Assembly: GCA_947646735.1 (NCBI GenBank)
Contig: CANTFK010000713.1
Location: forward strand, 372,001 to 436,000
Source of the DNA: Peronospora farinosa
Lineage: Eukaryota > Oomycota > Peronosporomycetes > Peronosporales > Peronosporaceae
Reading direction: 5' to 3'
DNA length: 64,000 bases
A program made the position numbers and the translations under genes. A model generated the notes under the pieces. That model ran no database searches and was not told the DNA's origin. It was given only the letters and a program-made list of their open reading frames with translations. Shown here one piece after another: positions 32,459-43,004 of this stretch (position 1 is the first letter of the stretch; every line of letters begins with the position of its first letter).

Positions 32459-32987
32459 CTGGAAGAATGCAAGTGTTATAAATCAATACATCCCGGACGA
32501 TGGATTGTTCAGTAAGTACTACTGTATTGACATCCATACAATTTTCATGTATTATTCTGAATGTTCCATATTTTACAGACAATCCTTATGTGGTTGGTAA
32601 AATATTCAGAACAAATTTTATATATTGAAGTAGAATACTAGTGAAAACAAAAATGATCCATATGAGAAGACAAGACGTCGGAATATTTGACTCCGTACAC
32701 TTGATACTTCATATGTGATGTCAGATTAGAAGCTGGTAATGAAGGGTGGAGGGAACTAAACTCCTCATGCTCATACAAGGCAAGTGCGACCGAACAGGAG
32801 GAAGAGAGATACACGCATTGTAAGTTTCCCCAATAATATCATCCAGTAGTTTGAATGTATCTAGCTGATCAATTTCAGTGCAAACATCCTCAGATTACAT
32901 GACTACGAAAAAGCAACTCTGTTATTATATTTGTTTACTATGCTATTCAAGTATCGAGAAGTCTGTGAACCGATCTTTCATTCCTCT

Positions 32988-33308
32988 TCACACGTGTCGA
33001 AGTCGACGAGTGGTAATGCCAAAAAGATTACCCAATGTCTGCTTGAAACCATGTCCATTGAACTTTGTCACAGTCAGTGTACCGTCGTCGTTGCTAGTCG
33101 ACAAAGGTGTCGCATCTCGTTCTTCTTTGGTGGTGACACTACCAGGTGAATATTCTTGGACATCACGTTCACCTTTGATGGACGATACTATCTCGGCATT
33201 ATTCTCAGTAACACTATCCGCAGCTGGGGTTGAGAGTGGGTTGCCCATGCCGTTCTTGACTGAAAGCAGCGCGATCATGAACACGAAAGCGATGTTGATT
33301 CGAAACAT
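32988..33308 (-). CDS. Small secreted protein, candidate effector (right-arm copy)
   Basis: Identical 106-residue protein to 25269-25589, with signal peptide, K-E-E-R at residues 61-64 and C-terminal RRLR. Its promoter side (above 33308) is mirrored only to 33633, beyond which a LINE fragment has landed, so the two copies have different upstream contexts. Confidence 0.6.
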   Translation of the reverse strand: MFRINIAFVFMIALLSVKNGMGNPLSTPAADSVTENNAEIVSSIKGERDVQEYSPGSVTTKEERDATPLSTSNDDGTLTVTKFNGHGFKQTLGNLFGITTRRLRHV

Positions 33309-33631
33309 GAGTTGATTTGGAAACTTGACTTGGCGATAACGTTGGCGATGCTTTGGTGGTGCTTTTGACGTTGCAAAATGGAAAATGAAGACGACGATTC
33401 CATTAAAACTGTTAACGCAGTTGGCTTAGATGTGATCTGGTTGAACAACAGCAATTTGCGTGCATAAAATAGGATTGCAGGAAAAATTAAACAAAACGTG
33501 AGAAAAAAGCTGCATTGTGTCCGATTATGTTTCAGTACTCTTGAATTGTATACGCTATGAAACCTGGTGCATGTTGAAGGAGAGCTGCGATCTTGAACTT
33601 TGCTTCGTGGTACATCAACTACGAACTGTAT

Positions 33632-33648
33632 AGAACTGTTATTTTTAG
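33632..33648. repeat. 17-bp target-site duplication of LINE, left copy
   Basis: AGAACTGTTATTTTTAG here and at 35072-35088 flank the LINE fragment exactly. Confidence 0.85.
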
Positions 33649-35071
33649 AGAGAGAGAACAGATTGTCTATTTACTGATTAGTGCAAGATCTCTGGTAGGT
33701 AGTTAACCACACTAGCAACGCTGGAGGGTCCAGGAATTGCCTACGGCTGGCAGCACGTCTATGAACGCCGGACTGCCCTCTCGGTTCTGATATAAATATG
33801 TCGTAACATGCAGATAGTTGGGCTCCACGGACGGCTGTGGCCGCCCTGCAATGGAGACGTTTGATGAGCGCCCTCAGTTGGAGCTGAATCCTATTCCAGA
33901 TCAAAGTTTCACTGGCTTGTATCGGAATAAGCGCATTGTTAAAAATCCTATCCACGCGAAGTTGCCAGAGCATTGTGATAATGACGGTCACTGCGACTTC
34001 CCAAATCGTCCTCCAGGCTGTGGCGAATAGATCAATGTCTTCCGGGTACCGGGCTAACAGCTTTGCTGTGACCTGCGGCGAGATGCGTGGTACGCTACAG
34101 TTTGCGCAGTGTTCGAGCCAATCCAGGAGGTGGGTAGGATGGTGAGGTGTACTCTCCCAATGACTGATAAGCCGGGCCCAGATTGTCCGAGCGCGGGGAC
34201 ATCCCCAAAAGAGATGCTCCTGGGTTTCCTTTTGGCCTACACATTCCAAATATGTGCATGATCCGTCCGGGGGTCGGTTTTGGTACCATAGGTTTAGCTG
34301 TCCGGTAGCGTGTCGATATCGTGTCCATAGCTGGTATTCCGTTACCGCATGGCCGTGATCCCATAGCTGAGCCGGCGTGACATTTAAAGCTGTGCATTGC
34401 CACCGCGTATTCTGGCTCTTGGTGGCTAGCCGATCGATGACCTGCTTCAGCGGTGCTGCGAGACCGCGCTTTGTCGCCTGAAAAGCTTGTTTTTTCAAAA
34501 AAGTGAATAGTCGATGGTTGGGGACCGTAGGCGGTGCGGACCACGGATAGTGGTGGATCTGTGGGTTGGAAAAAACGACAACCCCATGTCGGCTGAGCTT
34601 GCTCTCCGCTTGTTGGGTGAATTCCTGCGATTTCCCTTTTACTAGCGGCGGAGCGCCGTCGAAAACCCAAGTTATGCCATCGTGGCATTGAGTGAGCTCC
34701 CAACTCTGAGGGCGATCAGATTCATCAGAGAGTGAAACGCCTCGAACCTTGCCTGGCCCGATCAGCACCCATGAGATGGCTTGCGTGAATGGTAGCTGTT
34801 GCCTTAGTCGCAATGGGCTTGGGCACCCTACCGGATTTCCCACGTCTAGTGGTGGCGACGAAAGTAAAATAATGATCGCCCATTCTCGAAGTTTCGCATG
34901 CGAATGGCGGGGGTCATGGACATCCGTGCCAATGCCGCTGAAGACGTATTCTTGGGGGCCTGTCCGCTGGATGTGGAGTTGTTCGAGGGATACATCACGA
35001 ATTCTGTTATATTTGGATCGGGACAGCTCGAGCGCCTGCGGTGAGAGAATCCAAGGATTACCACTCCACTG
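33649..35071 (-). mobile_element. 5'-truncated LINE (non-LTR retrotransposon) 3' fragment
   Basis: About 1.42 kb on the minus strand with a 17-bp target duplication. The open frame (33671 to at least 34843, continuing open upstream to about 35070 without a start) is the C-terminal part of a non-LTR reverse transcriptase ORF2. After a linker it has QLWTRYRHATGQLNLWY and CTYLECVGQKETQEHLFWGCP, the zinc-binding zf-RVT module that follows the RT domain. The RT catalytic domain itself is absent. The tail at the 3' end is a CT-repeat (GTTCTCTCTCT) rather than poly(A). The frame is uninterrupted, so insertion is fairly recent. Confidence 0.85.
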
Positions 35072-35088
35072 AGAACTGTTATTTTTAG
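35072..35088. repeat. 17-bp target-site duplication of LINE, right copy
   Basis: Same 17 bases as 33632-33648. Confidence 0.85.
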
Positions 35089-35870
35089 TACAGAGGGGGA
35101 ACTGTGGATTAGCTTTTTATAAAAATCTACAAATATTTCTCGTCAATTAATATATGTTGGAAAGAAGCAATCTAGAAAATGCTTCGAGTCTAAATTATTT
35201 TCATTGTGATTAGACGAAAGTCTGCGAGGTGATGGGCCACCAAAATTAGTGCGATTTAGCAAGTGACACAGCTGGCGAAAAAAAGTGTTATTCATTTGCA
35301 ATGCAAAAAGATACAGCACCGCCACAATGGTCCAGTATTCCTACACCGCTACATGATAAGGCGAACTGTAGCTTCATGGATTACGAAAATTTTGGTTAGA
35401 TCGTCCTGTAATCTGTGACGCTATATTTCGTCTTATGTTTGTTTAGACCATCCTGTAATATGTGACGCTAGAGCTCGTCCGGTTTAAGCAGTCGCGGATG
35501 AATCAGATCCTCTGGTGTCTGACTAGCTAGTCGCTGTTGGAAAATTTGAGAAACGTATTTAAAATTAGGAATTTTCAAATAGGTACTGTTACTGCTTCAG
35601 ATCAGACAGGAGTCACATCTCTGTTGAGGACATTATTATATACAAAATAATCTGTTTAACTTAATTATCTAAAGATGCCATCGTTGTAAACATTTATAGC
35701 GTTTATCATATAAGACAGGTATAAGTTTAGTGCTAGTCGTCCGAGTCATTCAATTCAATTGTGAAGGTTATGTTTTATGAGGGATTTATTTAGACAGGTT
35801 TTATTGTATATATATAACCTTTACAGACATTTCTAAAGTATCCCCAATCTTAATTTTTTCATCAATATAA
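35089..35870. other. Intergenic, AT-rich, with a short direct repeat
   Basis: No gene supported. A 28-bp motif (TTAGAYCRTCCTGTAATMTG...) occurs at 35396-35423 and 35443-35470 with three differences. Confidence 0.6.
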
Positions 35871-36294
35871 ATGACGTCGTCCGACGTGGTTCTTAAAAAT
35901 CCTCCATGCTTTCGCTCAGGTCTCATGTGGGGCATCAGTGTCGGTGCAATCATTGGCGCACATCGCTATCGTACTACGAAACTCATTCGTCAGTCCTGTG
36001 ACGGGGCGATCCTTGCTTTTGGACTCGTCGGAACTGGCAGCTGGTATGACAGAAAATTCTTTTTTTTAGAAATGGTCTGACTCTCTCTCTCTCTCTTTCC
36101 GTTACTTCAGGTTGTTCTGTTCTACTGCGTATCGTACACGAGCGCGACAGACACGCGAGTTTATGGAAATTATGAATAATCCCGAGCGAAAAATCGAAGC
36201 GGAACAATTTTTACGTTCTCGAGTTCACACTCGATCATCTGACGACGAAGTAGCACGAGTCAAAAGTCACACGGTGGAAAAAGAAGAAGAATAA
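35871..36294 (+). CDS. COX20: COX20-like cytochrome c oxidase assembly factor
   Basis: Exons 35871-36043 and 36111-36294 (67-bp GT-AG intron with a CT-rich 3' end) give 118 residues; the splice divides a Trp codon. The pattern CFRSGLMWGISVGAIIGAHR, then KLIRQSCDGAILAFGLVGTGSW and a charged CSTAYRTRARQTREFM tail, matches COX20/FAM36A: two membrane helices with RRSCD-like RQSCD between them. COX20 is a mitochondrial inner-membrane chaperone for newly made Cox2. The length equals the family norm. The start is the first ATG after a long AT-rich leader. Confidence 0.8.
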
Positions 36295-36618
36295 AAATCT
36301 GCAGATGGTTGTGGGGTTCATATTTTGATTCAGCCGCCCGGTTAAATATCGGCTTTTTGTGCTCCATTAGCCATTCGTGTCGTCTTCCCTTTTCAATACC
36401 AACGACTTTGTTTGCTCTGTTGAGAGAAGAAAAGGGGGAACCTGACACAGAACTGGCAATACGGCTCTGTTTTCTTGTGGTGCTGCTAAGTCGCCGCTGT
36501 CTTGTTCTTTACTGCATCGAGACGGCGAGTCGGCATGCTTGTACAACCTCTGTTGTTGGTGCTCGAAAAGAGTTTACTCTTTGGTTTCTTGAGTGGAAAG
36601 ACGGGTGTGATTGCGTCA

Positions 36619-38514
36619 TTACTGAATGATGCAATTTTCCTTGTTACGTCGACCAGCCAGCGTCTTTTCGCGATCCATTACCATCTTTTGTGTAAGTGTG
36701 GCTACACATGACAAGGGGATGAGAGGCTGAACAGAAATTCGAATACCACAGAATAGATACTTACGATTAACACTGATCATGAAAGCATCGCGTGCAATAG
36801 TTTCGAGCGCGCCATTGGTGTTTTCCGACGTCTTGGCACTCGTTTCTGCAAAGACACGCATTTTCGCTCTAGTTAGATTACATCGCATCGCAATTATTGC
36901 TCATACGTCATTTCATCAACGTACCAATAAATCGGCAGCCATACTGGCTTGCAGCTGCTTGACCTTCTGCCAACGTCACTACACGGTTCGGCAGATCGAT
37001 CTTGTTTCCTACTAGCAGCATGGCTGGCATCTGCGTCGGAGACGAATACTGACGAATGTTATTCATCCAGTAGCCAACATCTGCGCAATACAAATTCCAA
37101 TCAGTATATTCATTCCAGAATACAACCGCCAAAAGCATATATCCAGCCACGTACTATCAAAGCTGCGTCTATCGCTGACGTCGTACACGAGAACTATACC
37201 ATTCGCGCCCTTGTAATATGCTGCAAGTTGCCAATTGAAACACCAGGCGTCAGAGACCTAAAAAAACTATCAAAACTCAATGTTCTTATACAACAAACGT
37301 ACTAGCAGTGATGCGATGAAAACGCTCCTGTCCTGCGGTATCCCATATTTGAAGAGTAATCGCTTCATCTGCAACGTTGATATGTCGAAGCTTGAAATCC
37401 ACACTGTCCAAACATATAAAATTAGCTAGCAGTAAAAACTCGACAAATCACTGCCACATACCCTGCAGTTGCCAGCATCGACTCTGAGAATTCATCACCA
37501 GAGAATACACGCATCAAACTCGTTTTACCAACCCCTATAATCCACACAAAACGAGAACGTCATATCCAAAAAAATCAATATCCTCCCACTTCTCATCCAG
37601 CTGCACAAAAAATCAAAGCACATACCGCTATCTCCTAATAGCAATAGCTTGAGCTTGTGCTTTTTTTTGGGTGGTACAGGCGTCACATCTGCTGCAATTT
37701 CCGACATCACCTTGTCCGTTTCAGCTCCAATTGACATCTTAGTCCCCACTTGTTTCACTGGTTCTAATTTTGCTCCTTCTTCTGAATTCCCCAGTAATCT
37801 TGAGGTGCTTTTAAACATCTTATTCCGAAACAATGAGGCTCTCATTGTCAAGGATCTCCTGGACGAAAGTTTTTCTGCTTTTAATTTATGATCTTCTTCT
37901 TCTTCCATTTTTTTTTCTTCCAGTTCTTCTTCTGTTAATTCTTCATCTCCATATCCTGCTAAAGGCATGGGACTATTATCCACCGATAACTGTAATCCTT
38001 CTGAAAGAGCGTCCAATGCTGCTGCAGATAAAGCACCTGTTGGTTGCACGACTTCTACTTTCTTGACACCAACAAGTTTACTTTCATTCTGAAGCTTTGA
38101 AACATCAACAGGAGCTGAACCTGCCAAGTAAATTTTAGACAAAGAAGCTGCTCGTTTTGCAGCATTTTCTTCGGTTTCCATGTCCTGAGTAAGTGTTTGA
38201 GGTTGTTGTAAAGCAGAAAAGGAACAACTGCGTCTTCTGTTTCGAACAGCGTCTTCTTCACTCTCCGTAGCTTCACATGAGCTTACACAAAATGTCTCAG
38301 ACTCGTCTAAATGAGCTGTATCACATCTCCTTTGATCATTTCGAGCTTCGGATTCATCGTTTGCTACAAAAGAACGACTACGTGTCCGACCACGGCCTTG
38401 AACCGTCAGTTCCATCTCCTTTTCCCAAACATGTTGAGCCTCGGCTTCTGCCTGCTCGGTCGTAGAAAGGTCGTGCTGCATAAAGTTTGTCGCACTGGCA
38501 GTTACGGTGGTCAT
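36619..38514 (-). CDS. Rab-type small GTPase with long N-terminal extension and CaaX end
   Basis: Seven exons (38514-37626, 37534-37462, 37403-37303, 37220-37155, 37080-36925, 36845-36765, 36701-36619) join in frame to 482 residues. Residues 1-285 are a disordered extension, with a GRGRTRSRS patch, Ser-rich segments, an acidic Glu-rich helix (about 190-212) and a basic KKKHK just before the GTPase. The G domain has GDSGVGKT (294-301), WDTAGQERF, a YYKGANGIVLVYDVSD strand, NKID and ETSAK, all intact, which are Rab hallmarks. It ends CIIQ, a CaaX prenylation box rather than the usual CC or CXC of Rabs. It probably acts at an endomembrane; the extension may bind effectors. Neighbour COX20 is 324 bp away, convergent. 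Confidence 0.85.
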
Positions 38515-40578
38515 GTGTTGGACTCTTTATAGTGATTTTTGACCTTTACGAACAATTGGCGAGTGGTGTGTAACTTGTTTATTGGCTTGTGGCTGAGAGA
38601 GGGGGGACTTTGTACTTTTTAGTGGCCCGAGCCACTCGATGCATTGATTATTATGGGATGGAGAGAGAAATAATGACCAATCAGAGAGAAGAAAACATTT
38701 GAGCAGGGATAAACAGACCAGGTTTGTGTGTGTAATGCTGCCACCCATTAGTAACTGAAAAGGTCACTTTAAAAAGTAACCAGTCTGACGCAATCAAATT
38801 TGGTGTAACCTATTTTTACAAACTTTGAGACTATATTTACATAGGTAGGTAGGTAATATGATAGCTAAATGGATTATTTTTTAGTATAATTCTTGATGGA
38901 TCGCCGGACAATGACAATTTCTATCAATAATGAGTTGATCCCACTACATCCTTGTCTTCGCATTATGTTTCAATCAAATGTCTTTTCACATGAAATCACA
39001 TGTTTCGTTATCGTATTACATGCCTCTTTAGTCTTGGCAATTGCCTCGTATAATACTACAAACCAGCTGGAGTTTTGATGGAAATTAGCGTTGTTGTCAC
39101 CTATTGCAGAGTTGACAACGATGCGATGAAGATGCAACAACGTAGAGGCGTTTGGACTCTTGAGTAGTAACGGTGTTTTCACTCTAATTAATATCAAGGT
39201 GGGAGGGACCATTACAACTATTTTCTCAGATTGCACTATAGTTTAATCAACTACTACTCTCTATCATTGCTCTCTATCTCGGCATTTCGATCCTAATACA
39301 ACAATATTGTCTATGAGATTGTATAGGAAAACGTATAGGAAAATTTGCTGGTGGGAAAGTCTAGACCAGATAACCGCAAAATGTGCGCACAATCCAGCTT
39401 CAGATCGGACAGAGCCGTATCTTCCAACCATACGGTAAAGTAAACACTTACAAGACCACTAGCCACCTTTTGTCACCAAATCTGCACCTCTATGCTTTGG
39501 AACAGCTAAAGAGCCCTTTTCACAAGATGCGAAGACCATCAAACTTCAACTCACTTGCCACGCCGTTCACTTGTCCTTATCATCGTCTTGAAGTCAGCAA
39601 ACTCAAATGTCGATTCACTTGTCCTGCCATCATTCGATCCTTTTTGTTCTGCATCCACTCAAAAGCCAAGAAAGTAGATATGATCTACATGTTGCACGAC
39701 ACCGTCAACGTAACACGTCACAGCTTTTGCTTTCAATACTCGCGAGTTTCGAACAGTTTGGCGACGTCCCGCCAACGTGCAGCACCCTCTCGGCCGTCAC
39801 ACACGAGCGAAGGAGAAACGGACTCTCTCACAAACGCGTATCATCGGAACGAAACATACGTCGTACTGAAATGACCTGTAACTCACCAAAAAAACTGAAC
39901 AACAAAATATCCCCGATACATCCCAAACAATAGAGCAACAAAGGTTGCATTCATAACAAGCGTTCTGACGTGATGGTTTCCGGTCTCTCCTTCCATGTCC
40001 TTTTCAATGCCTACCTGTGCATCGCCCCGGTCCGCCCCAATCTGGCCCAGCTCAGCTTCAGCAACCAGATACAACAAACACCACCCTACTCATTTTGTAG
40101 CGTACGTCGCCTAGTCCTTTGCCCCATGTTCCTTTCAGCACCAATCCTCTTTCTTGATCAAAGCGTCCACTGCAGATCCACTTGATCGCTGCAGATTCCT
40201 TGGACAACACCAAACTTGCATCCCGGTCGATCAATGCATACAAGTGATGACGTCTAAGCCATACCTGGGGGTCCTTGATTCTATTGGTCAGCCATTCAAC
40301 GAAGATAGTACCACAAACCACCACACAGACACAAGACAGGGACAAATAATCATCAACATCAACAGCCAGATTATCAACATGAGCATCGCCACTGTCTCCA
40401 CCATCTCGTGCTCGCTATCAACCTCAACCCTCATAGCATGTAGAGCAACAATAAGCTCGCAGCACGAGTGATGGACTTATTGGCATTGCCAACCCGATGA
40501 GCAACCCAATACCGAGCGAATAGAAGCAACGAGACAGATGGACGAGGTTTACACACACACACACACACAATTATACAC
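38515..40578. other. Long non-coding or unresolved interval
   Basis: No gene can be firmly placed. On the minus strand about 40400-40060 there is an open frame with a hydrophobic segment (SLSCVCVVVCGTIFVEWL) followed by NRIKDPQVWLRRHHLYALIDRD. About 40077-39883 there is another frame ending VALLFGMYRGYFVVQFFW. They could be exons of a small membrane protein gene, but no convincing splice joins them. A (CA)n run lies at 40551-40568. Confidence 0.35.
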
Positions 40579-42692
40579 TCAACAAACCTGTGAAGCAGCG
40601 CTTGCAGGAGCCGAAGACGAATCAGCATCAGCATCACCTGTGGCCAAAGACGCAGGTGCGTCACTGACAGAGGAAGCCACAGCAGAGGCATCGCTGGTAG
40701 CTCCCGGCGCAGCAGCGGAGACAGCCTCTGCGCTGCCAGCCACGCCAGCCTGCTGCTGATATTGCTGGTAAGCTTCAGCGCTAGCTTGCGCAGCAGCACC
40801 GGTCACACCCCAAGCAGCATTAGCAGCATCCACACCGTAGTACGCTGCGTACTCGTAGTAACCGTTCCAATAGGCGTTCGGGTCATTCGGATCTGCTGTG
40901 GCTGTCGTTGCCGCTGTTTGGTCCCCACCCACAGCTACAGTTGCTGCCGTTCCGGTGGCTGATGCATCCTGTTCGTAATACTGACCTTGTTGACCCTGTT
41001 GCTGATAGTAAGAAGCGTACTGATCCTGCTGGCCCTGGGCTCCGTAACTTCCATACTGTTGTTGCTGATCATAGCCTCCACCATAGCCATTGTCACCCCC
41101 ATACTGACCCCCACCTGTACCAAACCCGTGGGTACCTGCACCTTGTAATATCACCATGTCAACTTCCTCCTTCGCAGCTGCTAGGCTCTGCGATGGACCT
41201 TGAATAGAGATGGTGCGCACCGGTGGGTTCGAACCCGGGTCCGGCACTTGCGGAATTTGGATGCGGACAGCATGGCGGTCCTGAATTCCTTTGATCGTTT
41301 CTCCACGCTTGCCAATGATGACACCGACCCTGTCGTTAGGCACCTGCATGTAAATGGTCTGGCTAGAGGCCATGCCGAAGCTTTGTCGCTGCCCTGGCTC
41401 CTCGTTGACCATTGCTTGAATCTCGAATCTAGCAGCCTCCTTCGCCTCCATCGTACCACGAATCGTAATGAGGCGCATCTCAGGGTGATTCGGATCTGGC
41501 GTCTGCGGAATAGTGACACTTGTACCAGTACGCTGCTGAATCGCCTTGATCGTGCAGCCACCACGACCGATAATGAGTCCAACGCGCCCGTTAGGAATCA
41601 ATATCTCCACCGAATCACTGCCATCAGGGTTGATACCGCCGTAGCGCGCCATACGATCCCGATCATCACGCTCACGGAATCCACCACCAGTCCCTTGATT
41701 CTGCTGTCGCTCGTCAATCAAATTCTGAATGAGTTTTTGAGCCAGATCTAAAGCATCTTGATTGCCCGTGATGTTCACAAAACGGTCAGGTGTGGTTGGC
41801 GCTCCTTCTTCTTCACGTACGATCTGGATATGTGCACCACTCTTCATCTGAAGATCACGGATAGTCTCTCCTCCACGTCCAATGATATAACCTACTAAGT
41901 CACGTGGCACCTTCATATCAATTGAAATGGAAGCACTATCATTACCAGGACCATAATGAGGTGGATTTTCACTGCCATTAGCTCCACCCGTCTGGTTATC
42001 ACCGTCTCCAAACCTCTGTGTACCGTAATTCTCGATCAATGTCCCATTAAGCTCTGCAACTTTGCGTAATTGTTCCTGCTTCAGCTTCATAGCTTGCTGT
42101 GGGTTAAATAGAATATCTTCCACTGCACTCTGAGCCTTAGCTACTGCCTCATCAGAGTCAGCAGTAATCAGCACATGAAGTTCCTCATTCTCATCCGGTT
42201 CACCCGTTGGGTCTTTTGATGAGCCTTTGCCACGGATTAAAATCCGTGCCCCTGACTCGTCCTCCATCCGTTTCTGATTGGACCCTCGGGGACCAATCAA
42301 AAGTCCCATAAAGTTAATGTCCGGGTATCTATCCACGGGAATGTACACTTTCTTGCGCTTCTTGTCACTTAAACCCGGTGCAGGTCGTACCCCGCCATCT
42401 GCTACAATAAAAAGACCAAACTTGATATTAATAAGTGGGTTTTTTACGTTTCAAAATTCAGCAAAACTGGATTAAAACATACTATCACCCTATAATAAAA
42501 TAAAAAACCCAAACATAAAAAACCCAAGACATAAAATTTAGTCTCAATCAGCTAAAATGTCAGTTAAAACCACGTATTGTATAACGTACCTCCCATCGAC
42601 TTTTGCGTTTGCCCAGCGCGTCACCACCAGGAATTGCAGCTGCTGCAAGACGCGCTGCAATCTCACGAGCACGGGCTACAGGGTCTGCCATG
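40579..42692 (-). CDS. Four-KH-domain RNA-binding protein, SF1-like first KH
   Basis: Exon 1 is 42692 to about 42587 (MADPVARAREIAARL...KRKSRW) and exon 2 is 42401-40579, giving 642 residues if the donor is at 42586. A more canonical GTACGT four bases earlier would break the frame. KH1 has the SF1/branchpoint-binding type (VYIPVDRYPDINFMGLLIGPRG). KH2-KH4 are FUBP/PCBP-like with GRGG, GRGG and GKRG loops. The tail is rich in Gln, Gly and Tyr, then Ala/Ser. SF1-type KH binds the intron branchpoint; the three further KH domains suggest broader ssRNA or ssDNA binding. No zinc knuckle as in SF1 was seen, so the exact orthology is open. Confidence 0.85.
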
Positions 42693-43004
42693 GTTTTCGA
42701 TAGAAATAAAGAGAAAAAAGGGAGCCAAGTCGTGCTAACAGCTCTGACCGTAAAGCTTTAATGGTTGTGTAGTAATTATTAACTGGTTGTCAATTAAAGA
42801 CCAATCCGGTCATTTTTTAGACCAACACAGTAAATTAATTGGATAAAACTACTAATTGATTTGCACCAATTAGCAGTAACCTTTGAGTCATCATAAACCC
42901 ATAATTTTGCCTGCTCATCATGTCAGTTAAAATGTAACTGACATTTTTCACCAATCACGTGTCTCAATTACCGTGATCGACATTGTTGTATCTGCTCCAA
43001 GTAA
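42693..43004. promoter_or_regulatory. Shared divergent promoter region of KH protein and BDP1
   Basis: 312 bp separate the two start codons on opposite strands. It contains repeated ATTAATT/ACCAAT-like motifs (ACCAATCCGGTC, GACCAACAC, CACCAATTAG, CACCAATCACG), possible CCAAT boxes. No TATA box is evident. Confidence 0.4.

Larger units (their letters stand above)
29431..33633. repeat. Right arm of giant inverted repeat (about 4.2 kb)
   Basis: Mirror of 24944-29150. It ends exactly at the target duplication of the LINE fragment that follows. Confidence 0.95.

Noticed and set aside
38970..39236. 88-residue minus-strand ORF
   Set aside because: No recognisable features and no splice partners.
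39383..39874. 163-residue + strand ORF
   Set aside because: No domain, no clear promoter, composition not typical of the neighbouring genes; probably chance.
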